Assembly (NCBI GenBank): GCA_028564675.1
Contig: JAOVVO010000066.1
Span: 124,001-188,000 of the forward strand
Direction of reading: 5' to 3'
DNA from: Onchocerca lupi
Taxonomy: Eukaryota > Nematoda > Chromadorea > Rhabditida > Onchocercidae
Length of the DNA stretch: 64,000 bases
A program made the translations under genes and the position numbers. The notes under the pieces are model-generated. The model was not told the DNA's origin and made no database searches. It was given only the letters and a program-made list of their open reading frames with translations. Shown here in pieces: positions 34,840 to 48,700 of the stretch; the first letter of the stretch is position 1, and each line of letters opens with the position of its first letter.

Positions 34840-37169
34840 ATGGATGATGAACATCGTGCTGATAATCATATAATCCTTCATAAAAGTCATCTTTGCGAAT
34901 TTCCTACTGCAGAAATTTGTGAACAGTTGGCAAGAAAGGTATAGTTTCATTATCTGTGATACTACAGGAATACTTCTTTCTTAAATGGTTGAAAGAATTA
35001 GTAAACAGATTTAGTGTTATTCTTTTTTCTCATCATCTATTCTATAGTTTTAGGAAATAGCGCAGTTTGTGCGGGAATATTTTGCCTGTGCCACTATTAG
35101 TCATGAATTATTGGATAAGATAGTTTCATTCTGCGAGAATTCATCTCAGCAACAACTTTTTGGCGATATCCTTTATGCGATATCATTTCGCATCAAAAAA
35201 TGCCACTTTCGGAAGTCGCATCGTAATGCTTTGAAATACATCATCGAGCAAGTATGTTACTTTTCATTCAGAAGTTATGCTAAAAAATGTAAACATTATT
35301 TTAATCCGATTATCACTCCATTTCCTATTAAACATGATTCATGTATATGCATTGAGGTTTTGAAGTGAATGAAAATTTTTTATCACTTTCAGCTAGAACT
35401 GCGACATGTTGAAATTGGCTGGCAATTGTACAGTTGCTTGACGGATTCTATGATGGACAATGCAACACATGCAGATAGAATATATTTCGATGAATCTTTT
35501 TCAAAATATATCATTGTGCAAGAGAACCGCTATCAGTTATCACAAGGAACCACTGGTCTCTCTTGTTGGCAGGTACTTTTTGTTCACTTTTGAAATCGTT
35601 TCATTAATTGATCATAGCGAATGATGATTTGCTTTAAAAGTCCACCAAATATGATTTATTGATGAAAATCAGGCTTCTCTTTCAGATTCTTGAACTAGCT
35701 TCGAGATTATTTCGACGTAATTTTCGATGGGGAGGAGATTATTGGAGGGAATCTTTAAATTAATGAAAATGCATTGCATACATCAGAAAAAATTTTGAGA
35801 AAACAGAAGTACCTAATGTAAGTAAAAGAACACGTGAGAAGAAAGGGAAGAAAAGATTGAAGTGAAAAAAATAATAGAGAAATGCTTCTAATTACACTTG
35901 CTTACAGGCATCTTGTGATCTAGCGAATTATTTGTTGAAACATGGTCGTGGTTATATCAACGGAAGTAATATTTTAGAACTAGGTGCCGGTTGTGGACTA
36001 CTTGGCATTGCACTTGCTTCTTTTGATTGTGCTAAAAGTATTACACTTTCTGATGGGAATGATGATGTATTGAACTTAATCCGCGATAACATTCGATCAA
36101 ATTTTTCGAAAGTAAATTACTCCAAATTATTCCGAATGAAATTGCTCAAGAAATAATAGTAATATGTTAGTGAATTGTATTAATTTTCCTCTGCTGAGTA
36201 CTATTCGCCACTTCAGGTATAAAAACTTTCATGGAAACTGGGATATAACACAAAATGCTGAAAACGACGTCCAATATGTTTAAGTTGCTACTGATCACTA
36301 ACAAAATGTAAGGTTATTTTTATCAATAATTAAATAGTAATCTGGAGAACATCTTTTTCAGAATTGTGATATAATATTCAACGTTATTTTTCTTGAATGG
36401 GAAGCCATAAATGTGGAAAATATTCGTATTGTACCAGATGTTATCTTTGCGGCAGGTTCAAAATTCACATTAGTTGAAAGCTTCAAAAAAAGATTTCATT
36501 CTGTTACTAGGCTTGCATTTACAATTTTTAATTTAAAGTAATCGACTCAGTATTTCAAATGAAGTTTTAGATGTTGTTTACGATACAGTGGCGATAAAAC
36601 CACTTGTCCATGCCATCAGGAAACTTCTTACTGCATTTACAAAAGAAATCAAGACTGGTCCTTCCTGTGTGCTAGCAAATACAGTAAGAAATCAAGAGAC
36701 TATGGATAAATTTATAGCTTGCATAGGTAGAGTTTTTAGTTGACAATTTTAGCATTAGTTTGTAAAATTCTTTTCAAAGTTTAATCACATTTGTAGTCAA
36801 AGTTATTCTTTTATTAAGAAAATCATCAGAAGACTGATCATGTGGTGCAACTTCATTTCGTAATAGAAAATTACGTAACAAATATAACAACTTCAATTGA
36901 TTTTTCAAAAAACGCTGTTTTTTTTTTTTCATTCGAGTCATTCTGCTTTAATCATCCAACTAGGCTATTAGCGGTTTTGTCAAGATTTAAATCATTTTTA
37001 TTACTTGGCTTTTTCAGGCGAAAACGGACTTTCAGTGAAAAATTGTTTCACTTACGAAAACAGTATTTTTAAATTTGCCAATGGAAATATAAAAGACCAG
37101 TCTTTATTTCCTTTCACGAGCAGCGTTCAGTGTCCCACATTATTTCATGAACTGATATTGAAGGATTAA
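34840..37169 (+). CDS. EEF2KMT: FAM86/EEF2KMT-type protein-lysine N-methyltransferase
   Basis: SAM-dependent seven-beta-strand methyltransferase; the family's known substrate is a lysine of translation elongation factor 2. Seven exons: 34840-34938, 35054-35251, 35393-35572, 35908-36111, 36362-36455, 36571-36726 and 37018-37169, giving 360 residues in phase. The SAM-binding motif I is NILELGAGCGLLGIALA (residues ~180-196), followed by SITLSDGNDDVLNLIRDNI (post-I). PDVIFAADVVYD is the family's catalytic/post-III block, and VLANTVRNQETMDKF matches the FAM86 signature near the C-terminus. The N-terminal helical domain is more divergent. A CAG acceptor lies 5 bases before the ATG (spliced-leader site). 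It is divergently arranged with the centrin-like gene, about 490 bp apart. Confidence 0.88.
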
Positions 37170-37776
37170 AAATAGTAGAAAAATGGTTTGTTGGTTTACT
37201 AATTTCTTGAAATTAAATGCTTCTTTATTTTCGGAGTATTAAGGTAGTATTAAAATAATAATATCAGTGGTATAATAAGCTTTTATTAACTCCTTGGTGT
37301 TCTATTAGTTCTTGATGGTGATGCTTATTATAGTTCGTGTGCACAGTATTAAGTTTATGATAATTAATAACTACTTGACTTCGTATTGTATTTCAGGTAA
37401 TATTTGCATTCAAGAATGCGATATCCATCCGAAAGTCCTTTAGAATGTATGAGCGTTCTTGTAATAGCTGAAGAAGACTTGGAAATTCAAAAAAATAAAA
37501 TAAAAAATATCTTGATTGTTTGCGAATAAAATTCTGTATTTTCTTATTTTTCGTTAATATTAATTGTGGCCGTGACTATCTATTATCATGTTTTGCTTAG
37601 TTCACGTAACTGATTATCGGATGTTTTTCAGAAAGGAATAAGGTTTCAAGATATTCCATTTATCTTTGGAATTAATTGAAAAATTTTTAACAATCATAGT
37701 ATAATTTAATGCTTTACTAATACGATTGTCCCTTTTGGATCTGTACTTTTTCTTTCTTTTTTTAAAGGTAATTTGT

Positions 37777-37807
<31 letters not shown>

Positions 37808-38378
37808 GAAAATTATGGAAAAAATGATACACTAATGAAGAGTTGCTTAGTCTGAGCTGTTAGAGCTTATTTCAGATTTCATTATGACTCCCAAAACATT
37901 AAATTCTCCTGGCATAAGCAATAAAACTGTTACAATGAACGAAGAAATATGACTCATGATGAGTCAATGATATCATTATAGTATCATTTATTCATTGCAT
38001 TTTGTAGAATCAACATAATTGGCTCAGTTTCAGTCAATCTGAAGATATTCCCCTGAATCTGGTTTACTGCCTGTTGTAAGCCAAGACAAGATTGATTCTC
38101 CTAAGTCATTTTTCCCAAATTACCAGATCAAGAAAAATTACGATACATTAAGGTATCATAATTTTTCATTCAACCCACTTCTAGCTATTTAAATCTGCTT
38201 GCCAGTTAAGTAATTAATTGATATTAATTCCTCAATCATTTAGGACTTGGTACTTCCGCATTAATTTGAAGGAGTAATCAGAAAGCTTATGTCAAAAAGA
38301 GTCAAGTTTTTTTTTGGATCAGAAGGGTGTGAAGAAGATCATTGATCATGCTAGAAAACTGTCCTATATATTTTAGTA
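37170..38378. other. Intergenic, no gene seen
   Basis: AT-rich, with a poly(A) run at about 37782-37804 and no supported exon. It probably holds the 3' UTR of the methyltransferase gene. Confidence 0.4.
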
Positions 38379-38936
38379 ATGTTCATGTTCTTGTGCGTAA
38401 TGCAACTAATCCTTATTTCTACATTATTTTTCATTCTCGACAAAAGAACAAGACGAAGGATGTTTGTGCCACGTGGACTCGAAGCCGGTGGTGATGCAGC
38501 TGCACAACAAGTGGAAGAACGCCTACGAGCTCAACGAGAAACTAGAAATGATGCTTTACGTTTTCTGCTAATTCCAATTGTTTTGGAGCTTGGTATATAA
38601 TGCTTTTGAATTTTCATTATTAATAGAATGGATTTAGTCTGATAGTGTCTGTTGAGAATAAATGAGAGTATTATTATCTTCTTTTGCAAATTTTCGTTAT
38701 TTCTATTATTTCAGTTGACAAATGATTTTTTTTGCCAAGAAAATTAAGATTTTGCTTTAAGAATGTTTAGATTCGATGAAAGATGAAGATTTAGATGAAA
38801 GATTCAAGTTTTCTCAAATTTTTCCATGTGATATAAATGGACTCTTTTCGCTATCCTTTTTTTAAAAGTAATTTTGCTTCTTTCAGGAGCTCATTTCTGT
38901 ACTTTTGTACTTGGCTGGGATTGGATCTGCACATAA
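38379..38936 (+). CDS. Small two-helix membrane protein, unrecognised
   Basis: Two exons (38379-38592 and 38887-38936), 87 residues. An N-terminal hydrophobic segment (residues 2-20) is followed by a basic patch (DKRTRRRMF). Next come a Gly/Ala-rich amphipathic stretch (VPRGLEAGGDAAAQQVEERL), a charged helix and a second hydrophobic segment (LRFLLIPIVLELGAHF) ending in Trp/Cys-rich WDWICT. This suggests a small organellar or ER membrane protein with both ends near the membrane (inference). The start follows ATTTTAG by two bases, as for a trans-spliced mRNA. An alternative phase at the second exon would give a different 25-residue end, but it needs a donor that is not GT, so I prefer this model. 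No family assigned. Confidence 0.6.
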
Positions 38937-39749
38937 ATCAAAAGAATATTCAGACGAAATATGATTCTTCAAATTTGATGTTATTTTCTGGAACTTCATT
39001 ATTCTTGACATGGTTGCTTACTGTTCATTTCTAGATTTTATGATTAAAAAAATTGGTTTCCTTTTACATGTGTGTATTTTTTCGATCCAATCTATTTAAT
39101 AACTTTTAAATGTTTTTTAAAATATCTTTTGAATGTTCTGTTTTGATCTTCGTTCATATAAAATCTATTCCAAAAATCAATTTTTTATTACTTACAAATG
39201 TTCTACACATGTGCAAAATGTATCTGAGTTTTCCAGAACTATACTGAGGAAAAAATTAATGTTACATAAGTTAAGTCAAAACTCACATAGGTAGTCAACA
39301 GTCATAACGTTATCGAGTCTGTCAATATCCAGACACAAAAGAAGAATTAGATTGTATAATATGCTCTGAATTATTTCTTTTTTTTAATATACTAAATTAC
39401 TCTTTTGATATTCCTGCGGTGTGCTGATTATGGAGCTGCTTCATATTCATAAGAAGTGAAGGATTTACTGCAGCAAAAAATTGATATATCTTTCTTAATA
39501 GGATAAGTCTCATTTTTTCCACGATCAAATAATTTGGAATTTAAGGATATGAAAGGAACATTTGTCGGAAAAGAATCTAAGGTGTGGAATCTAAGAACAG
39601 TATTTGAAATACAGATATGTTTGAGTGATTAGAATATATTGCAAGCTATACATATGCTATCATGACTTTTTAGGGACGATTATTGAACTATAAACTTTAA
39701 TATGTTTCAGAAGTCGTTTTTATTCAGTTAGTGACCATCTTCAATCAAG
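38937..39749. other. Intergenic, no gene seen
   Basis: AT-rich; the promoter region and spliced-leader acceptor (TTTATTCAG near 39727) of the DRG1 gene lie at its right end. No exon seen. Confidence 0.4.
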
Positions 39750-42700
39750 ATGTCGATTTTGGCGAAAATTTCAGAAATTGAAAACGAGGTAATGGAAGCT
39801 GAGCAGTGAAATACATTTTGAGTAGATTTGCTGTATGAATTTACATTATTCATTGTGTATCTCATATCGTGGAAGATGTTCTCAAAATTTTTGCTGTGAT
39901 GAAATAAATATTTCGAAATCAAGAAAAAGATCTTGTGAAGTATCTGATTTTTGTTTCAGATGGCTCGTACACAAAAAAACAAAGCCACGATGGGTCATTT
40001 GGGTATGTTGAAAGCACGTATAGCAAAACTGAGACGAGAATTGATAACACCAAAAAGTGGAGGCGGTAGTTCAGGCGAGGGCTTTGATGTTGCTAAAACA
40101 GGTGATGCACGAATCGGATTTGTGGGTTAGTTTTTCTTTTTATGATTTATGTTAAATAAACATAAAGGAAATGATATAAAAAGGTCACCGAAGCTATCAT
40201 CAGTTACCGATTTCGCATACTGTCGCATTCCGATTACAGCATATGAAACCTTAATGTAGTGCACAGAAATCATTCTTTATATCAAAATGACGATATTTGC
40301 TAGTAGTAATATTTCAGTGGATTTGATTCCATTGAAATTTGATATATATTTTTTAACGTTGCTGTATCATTGTTCAATTTTTATTTAACCACAGTAGTTT
40401 CTTATATCAAATATTTTACCATCTTCATGGAACAACAAATAATTACAGCTTAAGTATTTTAATATTGTTCGTTCACACGACTCAGATACCATCATCGATT
40501 TTTTTTTCCATGAAATTTTTTGCACCTTTTTTAGTTATTATCGTCTTTTATCAGCGTGAATTGTTAGAATTATTATAGCTAGAAAGCTGTGGTGCTAAAG
40601 CGTCCGATATTTAGAAATTCCTATTTCCAAGAGTTTTTCTTTTTTTGTTAAAGTTATGACTATCGAGTAATAAATTGGATATATTTCCTAGTATATATCT
40701 TTAATAGCTTTTCTTTCGATATTGACTTTTATGAAATTTTTTTTATTTTGAAAATTCTCAAATTTGTTGGGTGTAAATTTAAGCTTTATTTGTGTGTTTC
40801 TTCTTTATCGAGTAATTTTATACAAGTTTGCTTTACTTTTTTATCATAAAAAACTCAAAACAGATATTACGAAAGTATTTTTATATCATACGCCATTTCT
40901 GATATTAGCAACTTTATCGCTGGATTCTTTGCAACAACGATAGTAATTAAATGATTAATGGTATAAAAATTACATATTATTATTTAATCAAAACTGATTT
41001 CATATTTTATTGGTCATATTTTTCGAATATAAATAATTTTCATCAAATTTGATTTGGACTTAATCTTAGGATTTCCGATCACTTTTTTCGAAATTTTACC
41101 CATAGTTTTAAAATCATTTTTGAGTAGAGCTTTCCTTATATCTCTTTATACATAATGTAAAATTGCAGTTTAAAGGACTAATAATGAAACTCTTAGTTTT
41201 TTTGGAAGATTTCCGCTCATAATCCAAGGTCAAATTGCAAAAATCCATCATAAAATAATCTAATAGCCATTTCGGAAAACTCAAAAAGCATTTGATTTAT
41301 TTCGGTCAGCCAAAAGCTTGGTAGGAAGAAAAATTATATCCTCAGTTATAATTTGTTAAAAAAGTAGTTTAGTTCTAATTTCCTTCATTTCAATATTTTA
41401 TTGTTATGAAACAAAATGGAGTACAAAGAATGTTTGCGAAAAACAGAAGAAGTCACATCTGTGCTTTGTACATTTATATTCTTGTTGCATCATCTTGAAA
41501 TTTAGTATGTATACTAACATATGAATACTAATTGATTAATTCACTGAATTAATCAATGTATCCATCAGTTTTGACTAACTATAGTATATCAAGTATCAGA
41601 TCTTGAAAAGAAACGAAGTTCTTTGCAAGGTGAAAAATTCAAGATTAACTAAGGCAAGCAGCGATTTTGCTTTTAAATTCTGCAGTGTTGCTATAGTTTT
41701 ACTAACACATGGGCTTAGGTTTTAAAAACATTATTTGAACATGATTTATTCTTTTTTTTGGTTTTTTCAGTTTAGATGCTTGTGAGTGATTTGTCGAAAT
41801 TGATTCCACAGAGTAGTTTTATTACATATACAGTTTTATTACACAGAGTAATTTTATTACATATCGATTTTAAACATATTTTAGAAGGAACATTTGATAT
41901 GCTATTTATTCATTTAAGGAAAATTGTGGTAACCAGATGGGGAAGATTTGTTTTTCTGGGCTACAGAGAAATGGTAGGAGATAAATGATAATCTATAAAC
42001 TGCACAATATAAGATCACCACAAAAACTAAATCTCCCTAATATGGAATCGATAAAAAAAAATTAATAATTTAATTTAATTGTATTGAATCATTGAAAAAA
42101 ATAAAATATTTTCACTTTAGATCTTCCATAGATGCGAAACTGACAAACTCTTCCGGTATAAATTTATTAGAAGTAGAATTCAAATTTAACGAATTCGGTA
42201 GTAACGGTGATTCCTGTAGTTGTTCGTAATTTGGCTCATCAGTGCTAACTTTGAATTGCTTTTCATAAGTGAAAGATTGTATATCTGAATTCAGTCCGAA
42301 ATTCTTATCATTTTCAAGACTTTTAGGATCTTCTCTGAAGTCTTCGACTTCTTCCGCATAATTCATATTAACAAGTTCGATATTCCTTTCCGTTTCTCTC
42401 TCTTCTTCGGCCTCTGATAATTTATGATAGACATCACCTTCTTCATCGTCACTTTCACTAGACCAATCATAGAATTGATGGGTTGTTCGCGATTTTTGGA
42501 AGAAATGAATATGTTTGTCATCTTTTGCAAAAGAGTCTAAGTATTCTGGCTCTTGAAAAAGAGAAACTTTTCTTAAACCAGCTATTTCAGTTCTTATGTG
42601 ACATTTAGTTCCCTGATTTGACTGATATAATTCAAAATTTATTGCTTCATTATAATGATTCGCTGCATCGAACGATGATTCAGAAAATGAGCTTGTTAAG

Positions 42701-45700
42701 CTGTAGGATTTGTCTCTTGGTTCTTTATTGGACAACCAGGTAGATTCATTTTCTATTGCAGGTTGATTCCAAGTTGTTTCTAATTGTTCATCGATTGTCG
42801 GTTTTTTGAAGTTCAAATCTATAAATTCAAGGATGGTTTCAGGTTGGTTGTATGTTGGTTTTGGTGATTCTTCAGCCATCGGCTGATTCCAGATTGAAAC
42901 TGGCAATTCTTTACTCTGTGGTTCAAAAATTTCATTTTCTGATTGACAAAAATAGGTTGTTGAATTTGAGTCAAAATGGGAAAATTGTTCATTTTTCGCC
43001 AACATATTGGTATATTTTTGAGGTGCTTCAACAGTGTTTTTAGTTTTTTGGAATATTTTATTAGTCTTATGTGGGAGAGAGGAATTCTTGTTTCCTGCTT
43101 TTATCTTTCTCGATTGCTTGACTATATATTTTGATCTTGGATCATAAATTTGTGGTTTGGATTTTCTCGGGGATTTTGGAGCATACATTACAAATAAGTT
43201 ATTGGAGATTGGTGATAATGGCGGTATTTCTTCAGCTGGTAACTGTGATGGATCGCATTGGAACATTCTCCTCATTTGGTGTTCATCCATTACGACTGTT
43301 TCTCCTGAATTCAAATTATTTGCATCATTTCTTTTAGGAATCACCATCTTTACAGTGTTGAGAATTTCACAGTTCTTATACATCTCATTTTGCATACAAG
43401 TACCATAATTTGGCGTTTCGGAAGTTTTGTTCAGTTTGTTAGATTTCATCTTTGCTTGTCTTTTTGCATAACAGCTTCTGAAATTAAATTCTATTAAATT
43501 CAATTATTTTTATGACATTTAACAGTAATGATTATCGAATTGATTTTCTTTCATGATTATCGAATTGATTTCTATTTTAAATTATCGTTTTCAATAATTC
43601 TATGATTTAGATTCATTTTTATTTAATCTTCTATTTGCCTATTAATGAGTCTCTGGGCCAGCGAGAAATTCACTATGTAAATTTTGTAGTGAAAAAGAAC
43701 ATTTTTTTTTATAAAGAGATGAAGAAATTACGGTATGTAATAGATGAAATTAATGAGCGTTTTCTCAAAATAATAAATTACAAAAAAAAATTTTTACTTT
43801 TTCTATATTATCTTTTAGGCATATGACGTTAAATAAAATTGATATTTTGTATGGAGAAGATAATTACATAAGATAGATAAATGAAAAGTGGATGGATTGA
43901 ACTGTTTATCGCTTTTTTTCGCATATGAGTGTTTGTTCCTTATTTTTTAACCGCTGAAATATAATTCAGCCTGACAAGTGCTGAAGTTTTTTGATGAATA
44001 AAAAGACTATAAGGAAGAAAATAAGAAACTTTCTCTATAAAACTGATTATTACTACTACTACTAATTTGTAGTGTACTGATTCTTTGTGTTAGAGATAAG
44101 CTACTTCTAAGTAACTAAAAGATAATCCAAGAACTAGAATTCATTTTAAATACTGAGCTTAATTTTCCATTTGAGAATTTGAATATTAATATATACCTTC
44201 CTAATAGTTTTGGGAATAGAGAAAATCATGCTTCATTGCTTTTTCATTTTTTTTGGGATACTCAATTAAACTCATTGGATACTTTGTAAATATTACATTT
44301 TTATATTTTTATGGAAAGATATTTGAATCTATGTTGCTAAGGATTTATTAAAAAAGAGAATTAGAATGATAGGTTAGTATCAGTGATCAGTTTGAATTTA
44401 ATAAAAATAATGATTTTAAAAGAACAATCAATTATAAATGATAGATTTTTATCCTGACGACGATAATATTGACCAAAATTAAAACTGGAAAAATCATGCA
44501 TATTGATATGCAATTATTTGCATTTGCAGCTTATAATTTTAAAAATTTAAAAGAAATAAGGATTGCATTTCTTTTTTAAGAAGGGAGTTGATATTGCAAA
44601 ATTCTAGATTTAATCATGCATGTAGTTGATATTGCAAAATTCTAGATTTAAACATTGATAAGTTGGAATGAAAAAGGAAATATTAAGCTAAAGAAAATAT
44701 AGTTTTGCATTCGTGACAAAACTAAATAATAACACTGAATTCAGTTTCAAGATTAATTTATTATTTGTTAATATACCTCAATAAATCTAACCTGCACACT
44801 CGAATAGCAGCAATAGTATAAGTAATAATTAGAAATGCAGCAGTAATTGATAGGATAATCAGAAGACCTAAATTATCCGGCTGTGTACTTTCAGTACCAT
44901 CAGTATTTCGGTACTTTTTCATTATAGCCATTTCAACCTGTTCAATGCGTAATCCACCAAGAATCCGGGATAAAGCAGCTAGTTGTGCCGATAGAACGTA
45001 TTTCACTTTGGTAGAATCCAAAATTGTCATTGTATTAAGAGTACTTCTTCGTTGACTTTTGGTGATCACAAAACTGATAGTTGTTGATTGTAAACTATTT
45101 TGCTTGATATTCAGTAGTACAACATTCTCCTATAATAAGATAATGATGTAGAGATTAAAAAGGCAATAGTTCTTTTCGGTTTTGACTTCCTTTTTTACTT
45201 AGATTTTAAAATTTTTAGCTTGATAGCTGATAGATCTAGTTTCTTTATAATTGACCACTGCTCATTAACCATTGTTCTATTTATTATTATTATTATTTTT
45301 AATTGCTGAGGTATTCATTTTTGTAAATATTATTAGTTTAAAAATTCCCTAAAAGCTTCTCTATACCTAATTTGAAAAAATTTTATCTAACATAAATATA
45401 GTGAGAATTTCCGAGATATGTGGTGAAATGCATTCAGATATTTTCTAGAGATATTTATCAATTGCTGCCTATCTTTTTGCAACATAATTTAGCTTCGATG
45501 TATCGGGAAGTCTGAATCGAGTATAGCCACAACATATAAAATGATCTTAGCAGACTTAAAGAAGTGTCGGATGAATCAACTGATGCTAGAAGGGATACTT
45601 GTTTATTAAATCTAGATTTTTAATTCATCATTCAGTTAAATAAATTTTGGATAATTCTTCTTTTAACAGTAATTACCTTTTTTAGCCTAAGTGTAGTGGC

Positions 45701-48700
45701 CATACATTCATCAGCTTGTTGCTCACAATAATTACTAACAACAGCTGCAATCCGACGTTTAAAATAGGATTCGTAGGTTTCATTGGTATGCAACCGGGCA
45801 CTTAGATTGATACGCCTGATGTTCATTTCAATAATTGGCAATTCGTTCAACTGAAAAATCCCATAATTTAATATTTTTACTTCTATTAAAATCTAAAACT
45901 TTTATAAAAATTGTTTAATTTTCAAATTTGTTTGTTATAAATTAATACCAATGAATGATTAGCTATGTCCGATGCAAGAAATGTTGTATTTTATATCAAT
46001 CCAATTAAAAAATTAAGAAAATTTCTCCACCCTTTATTTATGCTATAATTTTCAAATTATTCTTTCCTTAATCAGTTAGATATAAACGCGAGTGTAACAA
46101 TGTTAAAGCTGATTTGTGAGTGATATCGACATTTGTTGAGATTTCAAAAAAAAAAAAAAAAAAAATACTCTAATACTCGGAAAAATATGTTACTACTATT
46201 GATAGTCAGCACTATGAACGATATTTATTGTCTAGCTTTTTGTTATTACTTTTCACATTAATTATACCGGGATTATGAAGACTTATCTCTCTTGTAAAGT
46301 TTCATTCCCAATTCATACTAGGCTTATTTTGACATCTGACGAAACCACTTTTACTCAGAAATCATCATATATATTTGAAATGAAAAACTATACAAATTAA
46401 ACAATAGATGTCATTTTTTTTTTTTTTTGGAGATTGAATAAACACTCTAGCATCTACTTCATCGATTCTGTGTAATTGAATTTTGCTGGCTTCTCAAGTT
46501 TTCAAATATTCTGAACGTGACGATATTTTAGATCTAAAAGACATATATTTCCTTTTTATAAGATTCATTGAATTAATATTAGATAAGTTTTGAATATACT
46601 GAATTGTTCAGAAGTGAGAAACAGGTTGTTTATGTTTTCAGTTTAAATTTCTAGAATTTGAGCTAAATTTATGGATTAATTGTCAATATACCACTCGCTT
46701 TGCTGAGAAGTTCAGTATTGCTTCAAGTGAATTTGATTAGAAAGTTTAAAAAAATAGGGGTTGACCAAAGTTTTATCCAAATCAATTATCGAAAAATGAA
46801 ATGAAGATTTTCCGAACTTAATTTCATATATGCTTTTATTGATACCAATTTTCGGTGAAAAGTTCCTAACCTTTTTTTTTTTTCTCATAAGAAAACCATA
46901 TCTTTTTGTCACATATTTATCTCATATTCCTTAACTTTTTAGCTTTACATCCTTTCTCCCTTTCTCTTCCTTTTTGTTAGAAAAAAAAAAAAAAAAGACA
47001 TAAATAACCGCCGAACCTTTTCGGAAACCCTAATCCAGTCTAATCCGGAATCTCCTTAATTTTCAAAATCTTGTACATTCGGCTGTGCAAATTCAATTTT
47101 CTCAGAGAAAATAGAATTTAACAGTGAATTTGGTTAAAATTACCTGGAATATTGCTATTAATGTTTGAAAGGAAATTAGAATGCTGTATCAATTCTAAGC
47201 TTCTTATACCAAAATAGATTCTATTTCCTTAGTTCTGTTACATATTTTAATATATTGGCGTAGGGGAAATTTTCATAGATGGAGCATTCAGAGTGCTGCT
47301 GCTTAAAGGAAATAATAATCCATAGAAGTCAACTAAAAACGCAAATATTCCAAAGAATAGAATACTGAAATTATTTAAATCCAAAATGAAATATACCTCA
47401 ATGAGTTCATTGCATAGAATATAATTTTTGAGTAAATTACCCGCATTCTGTTGACAAATACATACAAATTCGGAATCATTATTGCATAACAAATCATTGC
47501 GAATCATTGCAGAATTAGTAAAGGTAATAGGTTTGGCGATAGCAGCAGTAATAGTAGTAGCATTAGCAGCATTTTTTGTTGATTGTTCAAGTTTTACTGA
47601 TCGAACTTTGCCAGATGATGACCGAGTTGAGGCCATGATTGATCCTGCTGCTGTTGCCAAGGGAAATACGCATAAAATAAAGGTAAGGAAAGATTGAATT
47701 AAGGGCATAATAAAATGGTATGAATACAATAGTAGGAATGGCGACAGTAAAAGTAGTAAAAATTGAAAGTTGGCCTTTTTTTAAGGCTGTGATCAGATCT
47801 TACCATTATCCGTATGCCATTATAAAGCCTGAATGACTAGGCTAGGCTACTAGAAGATAAGGCATATGTGCTAGGCCTGTTTCTGCAGCTGTTATATTCT
47901 CACGTCAGCTAAAAATTTGAATCTTTAAGGCAAATAACAGACACATACACTATATTATGGCAAAACTTGATGCATAGAGTATTTTTCGAGCCATCCTATC
48001 ACTTTTCTCTTCTTTCACCGTTTCTCATTATTCGTTTTTCTTTATTCGTGCTATCTCTCTTCGAACTTTCTCATTGCCTGTTTCGATATATTTCAACTTT
48101 GCTTCATCCGTATATTCCCATAAATCTATTTGACTCGCCTCAGATCTGGCCTCTCATTTGCTATCCCCATTTCCCTATATTGTCTTTGTCCCTGAGCTTT
48201 CTCCCTTCCACTCCTTTCTCTTATTTCAATTCCTTCCTATCCCTCCTACTCCAATGAAACTCAAATTTTCAACGAATTCATTTCATTTGCTGTTAAAGTT
48301 CACTGTGGTATAAATATCGATAAACACAGCAGGGATGTATGTATATTCTATGGAAAGATTACCATATTATAAATGCCAACTTTTAGCACATAGACAACAC
48401 ACTTCCTGAAATATCTGACTTTTGATCTTACTGTTACATTACAGTATTAGAAGTGTCTAAATCTCCGCATTTCTTGGAATTATTGAAAAAAAATTAATTT
48501 ACACAAATTATCTTTCTCTCTCTCTCTCTCTCTCTCTCCCTCTCTCTCCATCATTTGTCCCTTCATTTGAATATGCAATTTTAATTATGAGACAGCTGCA
48601 TTACTGCTTCAATAAATATAATTTTAGAAGTTTTCGGAAAAATAAACGCATAGGAATCCATTTCTTCTTGTCGAACAGCAAAATATACTTCATCTCATAA

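Noticed and set aside
47482..47697. Hydrophobic plus frame
   Set aside because: Antisense of the signal-peptide exon of the nested membrane protein gene.
47967..48257. 96-codon Ser/Leu/Phe-rich plus frame
   Set aside because: Pyrimidine-rich DNA upstream of the nested gene; low complexity, no acceptor or family.
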